Origin: Diogma glabrata
Taxonomy: Eukaryota; Arthropoda; Insecta; Diptera; Cylindrotomidae
Direction of reading: 5' to 3'
NCBI GenBank assembly: GCA_963693315.1
Contig: OY856188.1
Location: 100,876,462 to 100,940,461, forward strand
DNA length: 64,000 nt
The stretch's first letter is position 1, and every line of letters begins with the position of its first letter. Both the position numbers and the translations under genes were made by a program. Shown in pieces: positions 54,007-64,000 of this stretch. Below the pieces are notes generated by a model. It had not been told where the DNA came from. It did no database searches and saw only the letters and a list, made by a program, of their open reading frames with translations.

Positions 54007-56560
54007 TACTACACTTTGGATAATGATTGTCATATAATTTTAATTTATTTATATATATTAAAACTAAGAAAATTGTTGTATTTAGCATAACAAAATCGTC
54101 CAAATTTAATTTATTTTACAATAAAGAATGTTTTTTAATTGAATTCGAAATTCTGTTTTCTTTTCAAAAGTCGGGACATTTTTCACACAATACAACTTCA
54201 AAAATTTGTTTCATAATATAAAAAAATAAACAAATTTGACAGTTCGGAATCAAAAATTAAATTAGCGGGCAAATATTTGTTTTCTTGCAGTTGGCCTCTC
54301 GAAAAAATAAAAAAAAATGAAACAAAATATTAAACTTTTATATATCTTAACGACCGATCACAATGGGGTAAAAAAACCTTTTCATCATAACATTGTAATG
54401 TATGAAAATAAGAAAAATAACATGCGTGTGTTACTAATCTTAATATTTGTTGAAAAATTTTCAATAGTTTTGATTATTTTTGGTCATATTTATAGCAAAA
54501 TAGGAAAATTTGATGATATTTTGAAAAATAATATTTTATAAACGACATCGAAAGTTTTTCAGCATCTGCAAAATTGAATGGTCTAATGTGAATTGCTATT
54601 TTAGATAGCAATATTAGCCTTCCATAGTTTTAAGTTCGGTGATTCCCCCATTATTTAATATGATAATCATACTTTTACGTCTAGCTGTATGCGTTCGATA
54701 AATTTCCAATTCTACCCTAAACCATCCTAAACTGAAAATAGATGGAGGTATAATCAAAATTATCATAAAAAATCCATTATTCTGAAATAATTTATTATAT
54801 GTAATTGTTTTTAAAGCTATAAAATTGAATTGAAATTACTTATAGTTGACAATTAAATTTAATTACGGACAATTCTGATATTATATAAGCTATATAACAA
54901 ATTTTTTATTCAAAATTTCTGACATTTTTACGTTTCTTTTCAAAAAATGTTATTTTTGTATTTTGTTTCTATCTTTTTATATCAGTGATCAAATCAGCTG
55001 ACTTTAAAGAAAAACATCGAATTTACACCATTTTGAATAGTTTTTTGTTGTTTTCGTTTTTGTTTTTACGAGAGAAGAAAAAAATTTGTTTTATATATTA
55101 TAAATATATTATAATTAATTAAACGTCAACTATTTGTTTCAAAAGGTTTATAGTTTTCATATATTAAATATTAATTTTCCATAACAAAGAATATAGTCAT
55201 ATTTTTTTCAAATTCATTTAATTGCATATAACTGACGTCATTATTCTTAATGTTTTTGCAAGTTCTTTTCATTATTTTAATTTCGAATTTCAATTAATTT
55301 AATACTTTCTTGTGTTAAAATATTTCGTGTGATAAATCAAGTGTAATATTTTCATATTCAAATTATAGGGCAAGTATCTATTTTGTTAATAAAATCATTA
55401 TAAATATGTTACAAATAAGGAGTATATTATATATAACTAAATACACATACAAATCTCGATTTTTGTATTCAAAATAAATTTGTTGAATCAAAATTTTTTT
55501 TTGTGGTAATAATTAAATATATTTTTTGTGTTATTCATTAAGTGAAAAATTGCGTACGTGTTGTAACCTGTAACAAAATTATTTTCATATTTTAAACCAA
55601 AAGTAATTCTTCAATTATATTAAATTGATTTATAATAATATTATCAATATTATTATCTACCAGTGAGTAAAGTGATAATATAATTTCTATGTTTTTTTTC
55701 TATTAATTTGAAAGTTTTGTGAAAAATATTTTTTCTCAAGTGATAAGAATTGGTTTGTAATTAATTCGGTTGTTTTTGTATTTGTAAAGTGCATAAAATA
55801 AACTTTTTCCTGAGATAGATATTCATGTATTGAATTGGAGAAAAACTAATTAGTTTTTCTAATAAGCATTAACGATTCAAATTTAATTTCTATTGGATAA
55901 CTTATATGAATCTAATTAATAATTATTCCACTTTCCAACCAAATTTTTATTATATTATCATTGTGTATTTTTTACATTTATCTCTGTATTTCATATCAAA
56001 ACATTAAACTATCGTTTATATTTTTATTTTACTTCATAAAGTGACATTTTTTTGCTTATGACAAACAAAAATGAAATATATTGTGAAATGGTTCTTAAGT
56101 TTTAAAACTATGGATAATGTATAAAAAATAGAATTAATGTTAGTTGTGTAATTAAATTTTGAACGTTGATAATTAAATGTTAAAAGGAAAGAATAGATTT
56201 AATAGAAAAAATATTTGTGCAAAATTGAATAAAACGACCTTGAAAAAAACAATATTATAATTTTTTTTTGTCTATGTATTTATATTGACATCTAATTTTC
56301 TTCGTTTTACATTCTTACAACTGTATTAAAGTTCTATATATTTTTTATCTTTATGTCAGTAGTAGCAAATCTTAAGATATTTTTTATTATGACTCTTGTT
56401 TACACTTTGAAAGAAATGTATTATGTTTTGCCGATGTATATTTATTAATTTTATTCTGGAAAGCAATTCTTGTATTTTAAAAAATCATGAATGAAGTAAA
56501 ATTAAGCAAATCAAACCGTTTCAGTAACTTGATAAATATAAACTTTTTTCTGATTTACAG
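54007..56560 (+). other. AT-rich sequence upstream of bbx coding exons
   Basis: No coding frame with recognisable motifs. It ends in a polypyrimidine tract and AG (ACTTTTTTCTGATTTACAG, to 56560), a plausible splice acceptor, so at least part is probably an intron or 5' UTR region of bbx. Promoter position not determined. Confidence 0.5.
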
Positions 56561-56640
56561 ATCTAATATGAATTTTATCTAACCCGTTGTTGTTGGATTT
56601 TTTAATAAACGACAAAAATAAACAAATTAGTCTGTTCAAG

Positions 56641-58566
56641 ATGATTAACAATATATCAAAGTTACATTCAAATTATATTCAAATCGATTTAGATAAAATA
56701 AATAAACCGAAATTAGATCTAAATGATTCTAAGTACGATAAAATAGTAAATCCCATAGATGGTCAACAGAAACAAATGTTGGCTATTGAAAATAAAATAG
56801 CAATCAAAACTGATTCGGAATATAAGATTTCTATACAAAATGATAAGTATATCGAAGATATCCATAACTACTCGCAGCCTCTAAGCAAAAGAAACAATCA
56901 TTTAAATGAAATGGATATAAAAAATTATATGGAATCAGATGATGATGAGGACGAAGAAACGAACATAAATAACAATTATATTGCTATTGACGATTCAAAG
57001 GTAATTAAACCAATAATTAATATGGATGAAACACCACCTGATCATCACACTAGACGTCCCATGAACGCATTTTTAATGTTTTGTAAAAAACATCGGTCTA
57101 TAGTGAAAGAAAAATTCCCTAACTTTGAAAATAGGTAAGTCTTGTCTTCTCTGACGAATCTTTTGTTATGATTACCGACTCAACCAATAATTATATTCAA
57201 TTCTAGAGTGATCACAAAAATTCTTGGTGATTGGTGGGCTAAATTAGAGGAACATGAAAAGACATGTTATACAGAACTCGCAAAATCGGTACGTATTAAA
57301 AAAACAGCTTCGTACAATTATTGCAATTAATGTTTCCTTTGTTTTCTATTCTTAGTATAAAGATGCATTTTTTAATGCCAACCCAGATTTTAAGTGGTAC
57401 AAACTTCCAGCACCTCCAAAACGAACATTAGCAATGCGTCCCAACTTTGATCGTCCTTATTCTGAAGAAAGTTATGAAGATAGTTACTTTTCTCCTAAAA
57501 GTAATCAAGTATTGGATACATGCAAAGAAGAAGTTTCAGCTTATAGTAATGTGGAACAGTCAATGATAATTCCAAAAATGGATGTCATTCACAAACAGGA
57601 GAATGAAATTCCAAATTTGATAAATAAACCGGTTTCTTCTTCTGTTAATTTATTTAGACTAGCTGATGAGACCCAAATGGGTGGACTGAATAGTTTAATG
57701 CACATAAGTGCAAATAATAATAATACTAATGCGTGTAATGATGCAGTTGCAGAATCTGGTAAAATAAACTTTTTTTTATGTATATACAAATCTAATAATA
57801 TTAAAAATAAATTTTTCAGATGTCAATAATCCAACAGTTGTTGATGATCAGGAATCAAATAGTGCGAAAGATAAATCAAAATTCGTAGAACCATTTGCTC
57901 ACATGAAAATTCATGCTGCAAAAATGAACTTGGATTCAATCACATTTAACAAAAATAGTTCAAATCTTAAGAGAAAAGCAGAAGATTTAACTGATTTATC
58001 ACACTCTAAAAAACTACATCTTAATGACCAACGTGGTAACACTAATGAAGGTTCTGAAAGCTTTTACAATAACACAGATAATCGTCAAAATAATACAAAC
58101 ATAAACGATAGTCCTCCTTTGTTTTACAATGAAGTAACGGAATATGATCAACTGGATAGTAAAAAATCATCTAGAGCATGCAAAGGTAAACGTTATCAAG
58201 AATTTATGATAACTGGAAAGCTACAACAATCAAACAAGAAACCGAAACCCAACAAAATTATTTCAACTCCAACTACATTTCCTCATAACAGTTATTGCAA
58301 AGTTGATAAAGATGCACAATTTTTTCAAAAAGATGCTGGATATGAAAATAATAGTGTAAATGTGAATAGAAAAATAGATTTTTTCAATGATACAGAACGA
58401 TCACAACAATCGCAATTAATATCACCAAATTCTTCGTCTTCAAGTGGTAAATTATTTGATTCTTCGGAATTCGATTTAGATGAAAAAATTAAAGCATTAC
58501 CATTTCTTAATTTGGATTTGTTTATGGTACGAAAGAGAGAAATAAAAAAGAAGAAGAAATTAAGCC
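56641..58566 (+). CDS. bbx: bobby sox-like HMG-box protein (first four visible coding exons)
   Basis: Sequence-specific DNA-binding protein of the HMG-box class, expected in the nucleus. Coding exons: 56641-57134, 57207-57288, 57356-57758 and 57820-58566, joined by introns of 72, 67 and 61 bp that all have GT..AG ends and keep frame (575 codons plus one base). The HMG box starts near residue 138 with RRPMNAFLMFCKKHRSIVKE and continues over two introns with VITKILGDWWAKLEEHEK and NPDFKWYKLPAPP, matching bobby sox rather than SOX proper. An acidic run DDDEDEE precedes it; a basic stretch (KSSRACKGKRYQEFM) and KREIKKKKK follow. ATG 56641 is chosen because TGA at 56569 is in frame upstream and the intervening TTG codons are poor starts. 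A GTAAGT donor at 58567 implies further exons outside the visible set; reading through would end at 58613. Confidence 0.88.
57135..57206 (+). other. bbx: bbx intron 1 (72 bp), splits the HMG box
   Basis: AATAG|GTAAGT...TTCTAG|AGTGATC. It splits an Arg codon within ENRVITK of the HMG box. Confidence 0.85.
57289..57355 (+). other. bbx: bbx intron 2 (67 bp)
   Basis: AAATCG|GTACGT...TTCTTAG|TATAAAG. Phase 0, between LAKS and YKDAF. Confidence 0.85.
57759..57819 (+). other. bbx: bbx intron 3 (61 bp)
   Basis: GAATCTG|GTAAAAT...TTTTTCAG|ATGTCAAT. It splits an Asp codon (phase 1). Without splicing the frame would end at 57829. Confidence 0.8.
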
Positions 58567-59791
58567 GTAAGTTGTATTTAAATATTAAATGTTTTAAAAA
58601 ATTTGATTTTTAATCGGAATAAAACTCATCGTGTATAATTCAATAAATTTTTCCCATTTCATTAAAAAAATTAGAAAAACAGTAAAACCTCGATTTAAGA
58701 CTTCAGTTGGTCAAAACATTGGACACAGTACATATTCATTTTTGATAATCATTTTCATTAAATTATAATATTACATAAGAACCCAAAAAAAAATTTCACA
58801 ATCATATTAGTGGTGAATGAACTTTAATCTAAACAAAAATGTAATAGCTTAGCGATGGGAAAAGTTCAGATTAAAATTTAAGTACATACTTTTGTGTTTC
58901 TGAAAAACTGACTGAAATTAACATTTATTAAAGCTAATTTCAGTATAAAAAAAGAATTTTAGATTAATTTAATTGTTTAAATAGATATACCTCAAATTAA
59001 TCAGTTAAATTTTAATTTAATAATTTCATAAACATAAGTAGATTTGCTACTACTCAATGTGGTGGGGCATCTTACAACGATTTTTTATGAGAATGACAAA
59101 AAACTCTGAAATCAGCAAAATCAAAAGTGTGTTTATACTTTATGCTAAAAAAGTTTTAATTTTGTGCAAATTTCTATTTAGGTAAATGTATTCTTTCAGT
59201 CAACATAAAAATGCTTTAAGTACTGTTCGTTTGAGTGCCAAGTAGTATGAAAAATTCTGTTACTTTTACTGTCGGAAGTAAGAAAAGTAACAACAAATGG
59301 TTGTCCGGATTGGATATGTGGTATTTTTTCATGTTGTAGTTCGATGTAATAGATTTATACAAAAAAGATAGTTTTACTGCAAATTAAACACAATTTTTCG
59401 GCAAACGTTTATTTTCTAATGTAAATACAACTAACCATTGTTAATCATATATTATTGTGGGGTTCCATTTGTTGGCTGTCACAGTAAACATCACAAAAAG
59501 CTTGTTTTAATAAATATGAGGCGAACCGCGAACATATGTTCATAGTCTGGCATGATGAGAATTTTAAGTTCTAAGCATTTTAATAGAAAATCAAAAGACT
59601 TGTTTGGTTTATGTGCAGATATTCTGAACTCAACTTCTAAGCCGCGAGAGATACAAAGAGATTGTTTCGTTGTGCTTAAGAAAAACTATGTATTTAGAGT
59701 CGTTCTCCAAACCATACCATTTATTTGTTCAAATGAGCATGGAGTGTCGGTCAGTCAACTGTGAGTCTCACTCAATCTGAACTGTTCAAGC
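58567..59791 (+). other. Start of a long bbx intron
   Basis: After the GTAAGT donor no convincing further exon was found up to the LINE insertion. A plus-strand frame 59552-59764 has no motif. AT-rich. Confidence 0.5.
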
Positions 59792-60131
59792 TTAATACAA
59801 ATCTTGGTGGTGTTTCTCCAACTTAGAGTTGACACATCCAAAAACATACTGTTCGGTTATCTTATCCGTTTTTGTGAGTCTTTGAAGAACTTCTAGCCAT
59901 GTCATTAGCATTTGTCCGGGTTTCCCAATGTGATCGTTTAATTTTTTCCAAAAGTATATTTCTATCCACAGTTTCGAAGGCTCTTTTAAAGTCAAGAAAA
60001 ACGCAGCTGATGAGCATGGCCGTATCAAGATTATTTTTCCAGTTGACTTCCATTAAATTGATTGAAGTTTTGTAGGAATGACCACGTCGAAAGCTTGATT
60101 GTTGTTCAGCTCGTATATGTATTTTAATCAC
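59792..60131 (-). pseudogene. Reverse transcriptase fragment of another LINE family
   Basis: The minus strand encodes EQQSSFRRGHSYKTSINLME and AMLISCVFLDFKRAFETVDR, the fingers/palm A part of a non-LTR reverse transcriptase with the catalytic Asp in FLDFKRAFE. A frameshift near 59870 follows, then KLEKHHQDLY. Only ~110 codons remain. Its sequence differs from the sense LINE that starts about 50 bp to the right, so it is an older antisense insertion in the bbx intron. Confidence 0.75.
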
Positions 60132-60186
60132 ATTTTAACTTTAAGTAAATCAAACGTGTCTTATGTCATAACTTTCTCCATTTTCA

Positions 60187-63132
60187 ATGCTGAATGTAAT
60201 CAATAATACTTATAATCGTAATTCTAATACAACTGCTCAATCCACGAACAATTTTTCTATACCCAATATTGTGCTTAAATCAACACTTAACTCGCGAAAT
60301 GGTTTGAACGTTTGTCACCTTAACGCTCAGAGTATTATCAAGAAAATTGATGAAATTAAAATGATCTTTGAAGACGTGAACATACATGTAATTTGTGTCT
60401 CCGAAACCTGGTTGAAATCATATATCTCCAGTAAAGCAATTTCACTTGAAGGTTTTAGTGTACTTCGAAATGATAGAAGTATTCAACGTGGTGGGGGAGT
60501 GTGTATTTTCGTTCGATCTTTTATCCCAACCCGAGTCGTGTATGAATCAAATAATGCCAGATTCAATGTCTTATGCATTGAAATGTATATTTCTGGTGAA
60601 AAGATTCTGCAGAGTGCTGTTTATAACCCTCCTGATAACGACTTCATTGCCGAACTAGATAAGATTCTGAATGATTTTTCATTAACCTATTCCGACTTCA
60701 TCCTGGTCGGTGATTTCAACTACAACATGTTATCGGTGACATCTGATACAACTAAATTTAATGACCTCCTAACCAGATTCTCCATCAAACTCTGCAATTC
60801 GATACCGACGCATTTTACGTCCACGTCTTCTACTCTACTAGACCTTGTACTTTGTAATTCTGACAGAGTCTCTTTTTTCAATCAAATTTCGATCCCAGGT
60901 ATTTCGCGACATGATCTGGTATTCTTTTCATATAGTCTCATCGTTCCTGACGTTTCAAGTACCATTGCTTTTAGAGATTTTAATAATATTGATAATGAAC
61001 AATTGATTGCATATTGCTGCAGTTTACCATGGATTCAAATTTATGAAATCGCTGATATTGACCAGCAACTTCTATATTTCAACAGCCTAATTATTGATAT
61101 ATTTCAAAGGTTTGTTCCCGTCAAAACTGTCACAATAAACCCAAAGAAACCAAAGTGGCTTACCACCGAAATTAAAGAGACTATCAAGAAAAGGGACATT
61201 GCCTATAAAAAATGGACAAGATTTCGAGACACGTACAGATGGTCGTCCTATACATGTCTACGGAACAGAGTGACTTCCCTTAAACGTTCTGCTAAAAACG
61301 AATTCTTGAAACACAAGCTTGATCCTAAACAGAACTCGAAGGTCTTCTGGAAAAATGTGAAAAGTCTAGGTGTAGGTAAAAGCGAAGTAGACTCGAATAT
61401 TGTATTCTCTGCTAATGACTTGAATGATTATTACTGTTCATCTGCAATCAGTGCATCGGGCAATACACAATCTCGAGCTACACCTAGTAATGAAGACATC
61501 GACTTTCAGGATACCGATTTTGACCAACCAAATCTATCTTTTGTCAATATTACTCATGATGATCTCTTAAAGGCCTTGTATTCTGTCCGTTCTCCTGCTG
61601 TAGGGCTAGATAATATATCACTCAAATTCATGAAACTCATTTTTCCTGAAATATCAACTTACCTTCTTTATATATTTAACAACATCTTAACCAAGTCTTA
61701 TTTTCCGGAAAGTTGGAAAGTGACTAAGGTGACGCCAATCCCCAAAGTAAAAGACCCGAAGCAGATGTCCGATTATCGACCAATTAGTGTCTTACCTACT
61801 CTTTCTAAAGCTTTTGAAATTATAATCAAAAACCAAATAATGGCTTATCTTAATCATAATAATCTCCTGAGTGAATTCCAATCAGCGTATCGAACCATGC
61901 ATAGTACTACTTCTGCGCTTCATCAAATTACTGATGACATACGTCGTAATGCAGACAAGGACAAATTCACGGTGTTGGTATTACTGGATTTCTCGAAAGC
62001 ATTTGATTGTATAAATCATAATAAACTGTGCCGGAAACTATCCCTACTTTTCAATTTTTCTCCAACTGCCTGTAAACTAATTTATTCATGTCTCTCAAAT
62101 AGATCCCAAATTGTCGAGGCCGCTGGGATACATTCTGACCGTAAGCCCCTCACGTGTAGAGTACCACAGGGCTCTGTTCTTGGGCCACTGTTGTTCTCAT
62201 TATTCATCAACGATATTGGAGCATGCATCAAATTCTGTAAGTTCCATCTGTATGCAGATGATTTACAGATCTACATCTGTGACGCTACCCCCAATAAACT
62301 AATTTGCATTGATAGATTAAACGAGGATCTACAGAATATTTTAAATTGGTCTCTAGAAAATGACTTATGGCTGAACGTAAAGAAAACACAAGCTATTATC
62401 ATATACAAAAGCAAGCTTGTTTATACCAGCTTCCCAAGTGTAACCCTAAACTATGAAACCGTTAACTATTCTGAAACAGTAAGAAATCTAGGTCTACTTA
62501 TGGATCAAACGCTCTCATGGGACGAGCATGTGAATAGCGTGTGTAGTCGTGTACATGGCATCCTGCGAGCTCTGTGGAGTTTGACAAGTTTTGCTGACTC
62601 TCTACTTAAACATAGATTGTTCATGGCATTCATATTGCCGCACTTTACCTACTGTGATGTAGTTTTATTTGGGATGCTGGAGAACTGCAGGCATAAACTT
62701 TTCATGCTGTTTAATACATGTGTTTGATATATTTATGGGTTACGTAAATTCGACCACATTTCTAGGTTTAGGAACTCGCTGTTAGGATGTAGCATTAATA
62801 AATACCTGGAGTTCCGTTGTTGCTTATATGTTCACAGCATTTTACGAAATCAAGCTCCAGCTTATCTATTTAATAAATTGCAGCTATCGCAATCGGAGAG
62901 AACGAACAATTTAATTTCACCAATCAACAGATACAATATTCTTAACTCGTCCTTTTTTGTTCTTGGAGTGAGCAAGTATAATGAATTACCAAGTCATATT
63001 AAATTAAGTGGTTCCACAAATTCATTTAAAAAACAATATAAAAGACACTATCTTTTTGAAAATCGTTTGAATGAATCAAATGATCTTTTTATTTCAATTT
63101 TCAATTTTTATAGTCGTTTTTGTGATATTTAA
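60187..63132 (+). pseudogene. LINE ORF2 endonuclease-reverse transcriptase with one nonsense codon
   Basis: Endonuclease (residues ~40-260): NVCHLNAQSI, VICVSETWL, RGGGVCIFVR, FILVGDFNYN and SRHDLVFF. RT (residues ~500-760): KVTPIPKVKDPKQMSDYRPI, SEFQSAYRTMHSTTSAL, LLDFSKAFDCINH, VPQGSVLGPLLFSLFINDI and the catalytic LYADDLQIYI (Tyr near 689). The C-terminal tail GLRKFDHIS...NELPSHIK follows to 63132. The frame is open throughout except TGA at 62725-62727, inside a segment ending NTCV and resuming YIYGLRKF, where CGA to TGA is the simplest change. Total length would be about 981 codons, normal for the group. The catalytic YADD and endonuclease residues look intact. Confidence 0.92.
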
Positions 63133-63308
63133 TTTGATTCTTATTTGTTTTATTATAATATTTTATATAACTACTATAATTATTATAATTGGTATCTAAT
63201 GTAATATTTTTAGTATATATGTAGCATAATTTTTTAGCATACTCTAAATTTATACTTGTAACGTCTTTGTTAACGTAAGTTGGATGTTTTATAACTATAA
63301 TGATACAT

Positions 63309-63348
63309 AAGCCTCGGCTTAATTACAGTAATAATAATAATAATAATA
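63309..63348 (+). repeat. LINE 3' hairpin and (TAA)n tail
   Basis: AAGCCTCGGCTT can form a 4-5 bp stem, followed 8 bp later by about seven TAA units. It marks the 3' end of the LINE. Confidence 0.8.
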
Positions 63349-63350
63349 TT

Positions 63351-64000
63351 TTTTAAATACTAAATACTATTAAAATTTAAAATATTTCTATAAATTATGT
63401 ACATGCGTATATCATTGACTTCAAGATGGCTAACAAGTCTTTTCTTTACAATATGCTCAAGTACTGATTCATAAATAGGTAGAATATTAATTCCCTACAG
63501 ATCTGCCGTTGTTTTAGGACAAAGCAGCTTAGGAATTGGTATTACCGTTGGTTAGTTCGATCCTTTATTGGAACCTTCCCTCCTCAGTATGATTATCACA
63601 GAACTGGATTCAGAATGATACTCATTTCAGGGTCACAGTAAAGAACCGTCTTATATCTAAACTAAGATTCTAAAATAAAGAAATTTTTGATCTAAGGCTT
63701 GTTGTTTTTTTTGTTGGTAACTTTGTAATATTCCTTAATAATATTTATGCTTCACATGCATATAATGTTATTATAAAGTCTTGGATACGCGATATATAAA
63801 CGCATCCATAAAAACCGGGGCGTTATGAGAGGGCATTATGAATTCATAACGCCCGCTCTTAATACACTAAAATAATATTTTAAACTTCAAAATGTTTATC
63901 CTCATGGCATACTAGACAGTTTGTTTTTGTCGTAAATTGTATTTTTGCTTTTAATTTAAAAAGTTTTAAAAAATGTTTATTAATTAATAATTTTTATTCA
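63351..64000 (+). other. Right-edge AT-rich sequence, probably bbx intron
   Basis: No exon recognised. GGGCGTTATGA (63818-63828) pairs with TCATAACGCCC (63844-63854), a MITE-like palindrome. Confidence 0.45.

Larger units (their letters stand above)
60140..63350 (+). mobile_element. Jockey/CR1-type LINE in the bbx intron
   Basis: A non-LTR element in sense orientation to bbx. ORF2 spans 60187-63132; no ORF1 is visible upstream, so the 5' end is probably truncated near 60140 (inferred). The 3' UTR ends with a short hairpin AAGCCTCGGCTT (63309-63320) and a (TAA)n tail at 63329-63348, an arrangement typical of self-primed LINEs of this group. Confidence 0.85.

Overview
This window looks like an AT-rich insect nuclear scaffold, most likely from a fly (Diptera). 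The evidence is an HMG-box gene of the bobby sox (bbx) type with three very short GT..AG introns (61-72 bp), long AT-rich spacers, two 200-N scaffold gaps, and a dense insect-type transposon load. No bacterial or viral gene cluster is present. The species cannot be named from the sequence alone.

Layout. 1-6.5 kb: an RTE-type LINE endonuclease fragment at the left edge, a candidate non-autonomous DNA element with CTTGAGTAA-like repeats, an AT-rich minisatellite, a 5'-truncated LINE on the minus strand, a foldback MITE and a long (TA)n tract. 7-10.5 kb: a hAT transposon (7316-10111) with a perfect 8-bp target duplication and a transposase broken by one stop and one frameshift; it sits inside an older foldback element. 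10.5-26.7 kb: mostly AT-rich spacer with a Gly/His-rich small ORF, LTR, LINE and Crypton-like relics, tandem palindromes, and a 3.3-kb region bounded by ~200-bp inverted repeats and carrying a recurring GGTAACGGACTTGACA motif. 26.8-30.7 kb: an almost pristine LTR element with one intact 810-codon ORF (SAP, coiled coil, Gag, two zinc knuckles, aspartic protease) but no polymerase. 31-36 kb: a cluster of non-autonomous inverted-repeat elements. 36-41.5 kb: two head-to-tail RTE LINE copies on the minus strand, then a MITE cluster. 41.7-50.7 kb: a decayed hAT-like element with a perfect 8-bp target duplication, split by a young Ty3/gypsy-type LTR retrotransposon and containing AT-rich tandem arrays. 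52.8-54.0 kb: another hAT relic that keeps only its BED-type zinc finger. 56.6 kb to the right edge: the bbx gene. At least four coding exons are visible, and the gene runs on past 58566 into an intron that contains a jockey/CR1-type LINE in sense orientation, disabled by one visible nonsense codon.

How it fits together. The only convincing host protein gene is bbx, an HMG-box DNA-binding protein. Everything else is mobile DNA, much of it nested, so relative ages can be ordered. The two LTR elements have near-identical LTRs and are young; the hAT copies, RTE copies and truncated LINEs are older. Both LTR elements lack parts needed for autonomous movement: the 27-kb element has no RT, RNase H or integrase, and the 45-kb element lacks the Gag zinc knuckle and protease active site and has frameshifts. 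They would need proteins supplied by other copies. The least conventional material is the polymerase-less gag-protease element, the 33.1-34.5 kb element with mirror-arranged CTGACGCGCTCGAGTAT motifs, and the 19.7-23.0 kb inverted-repeat region.
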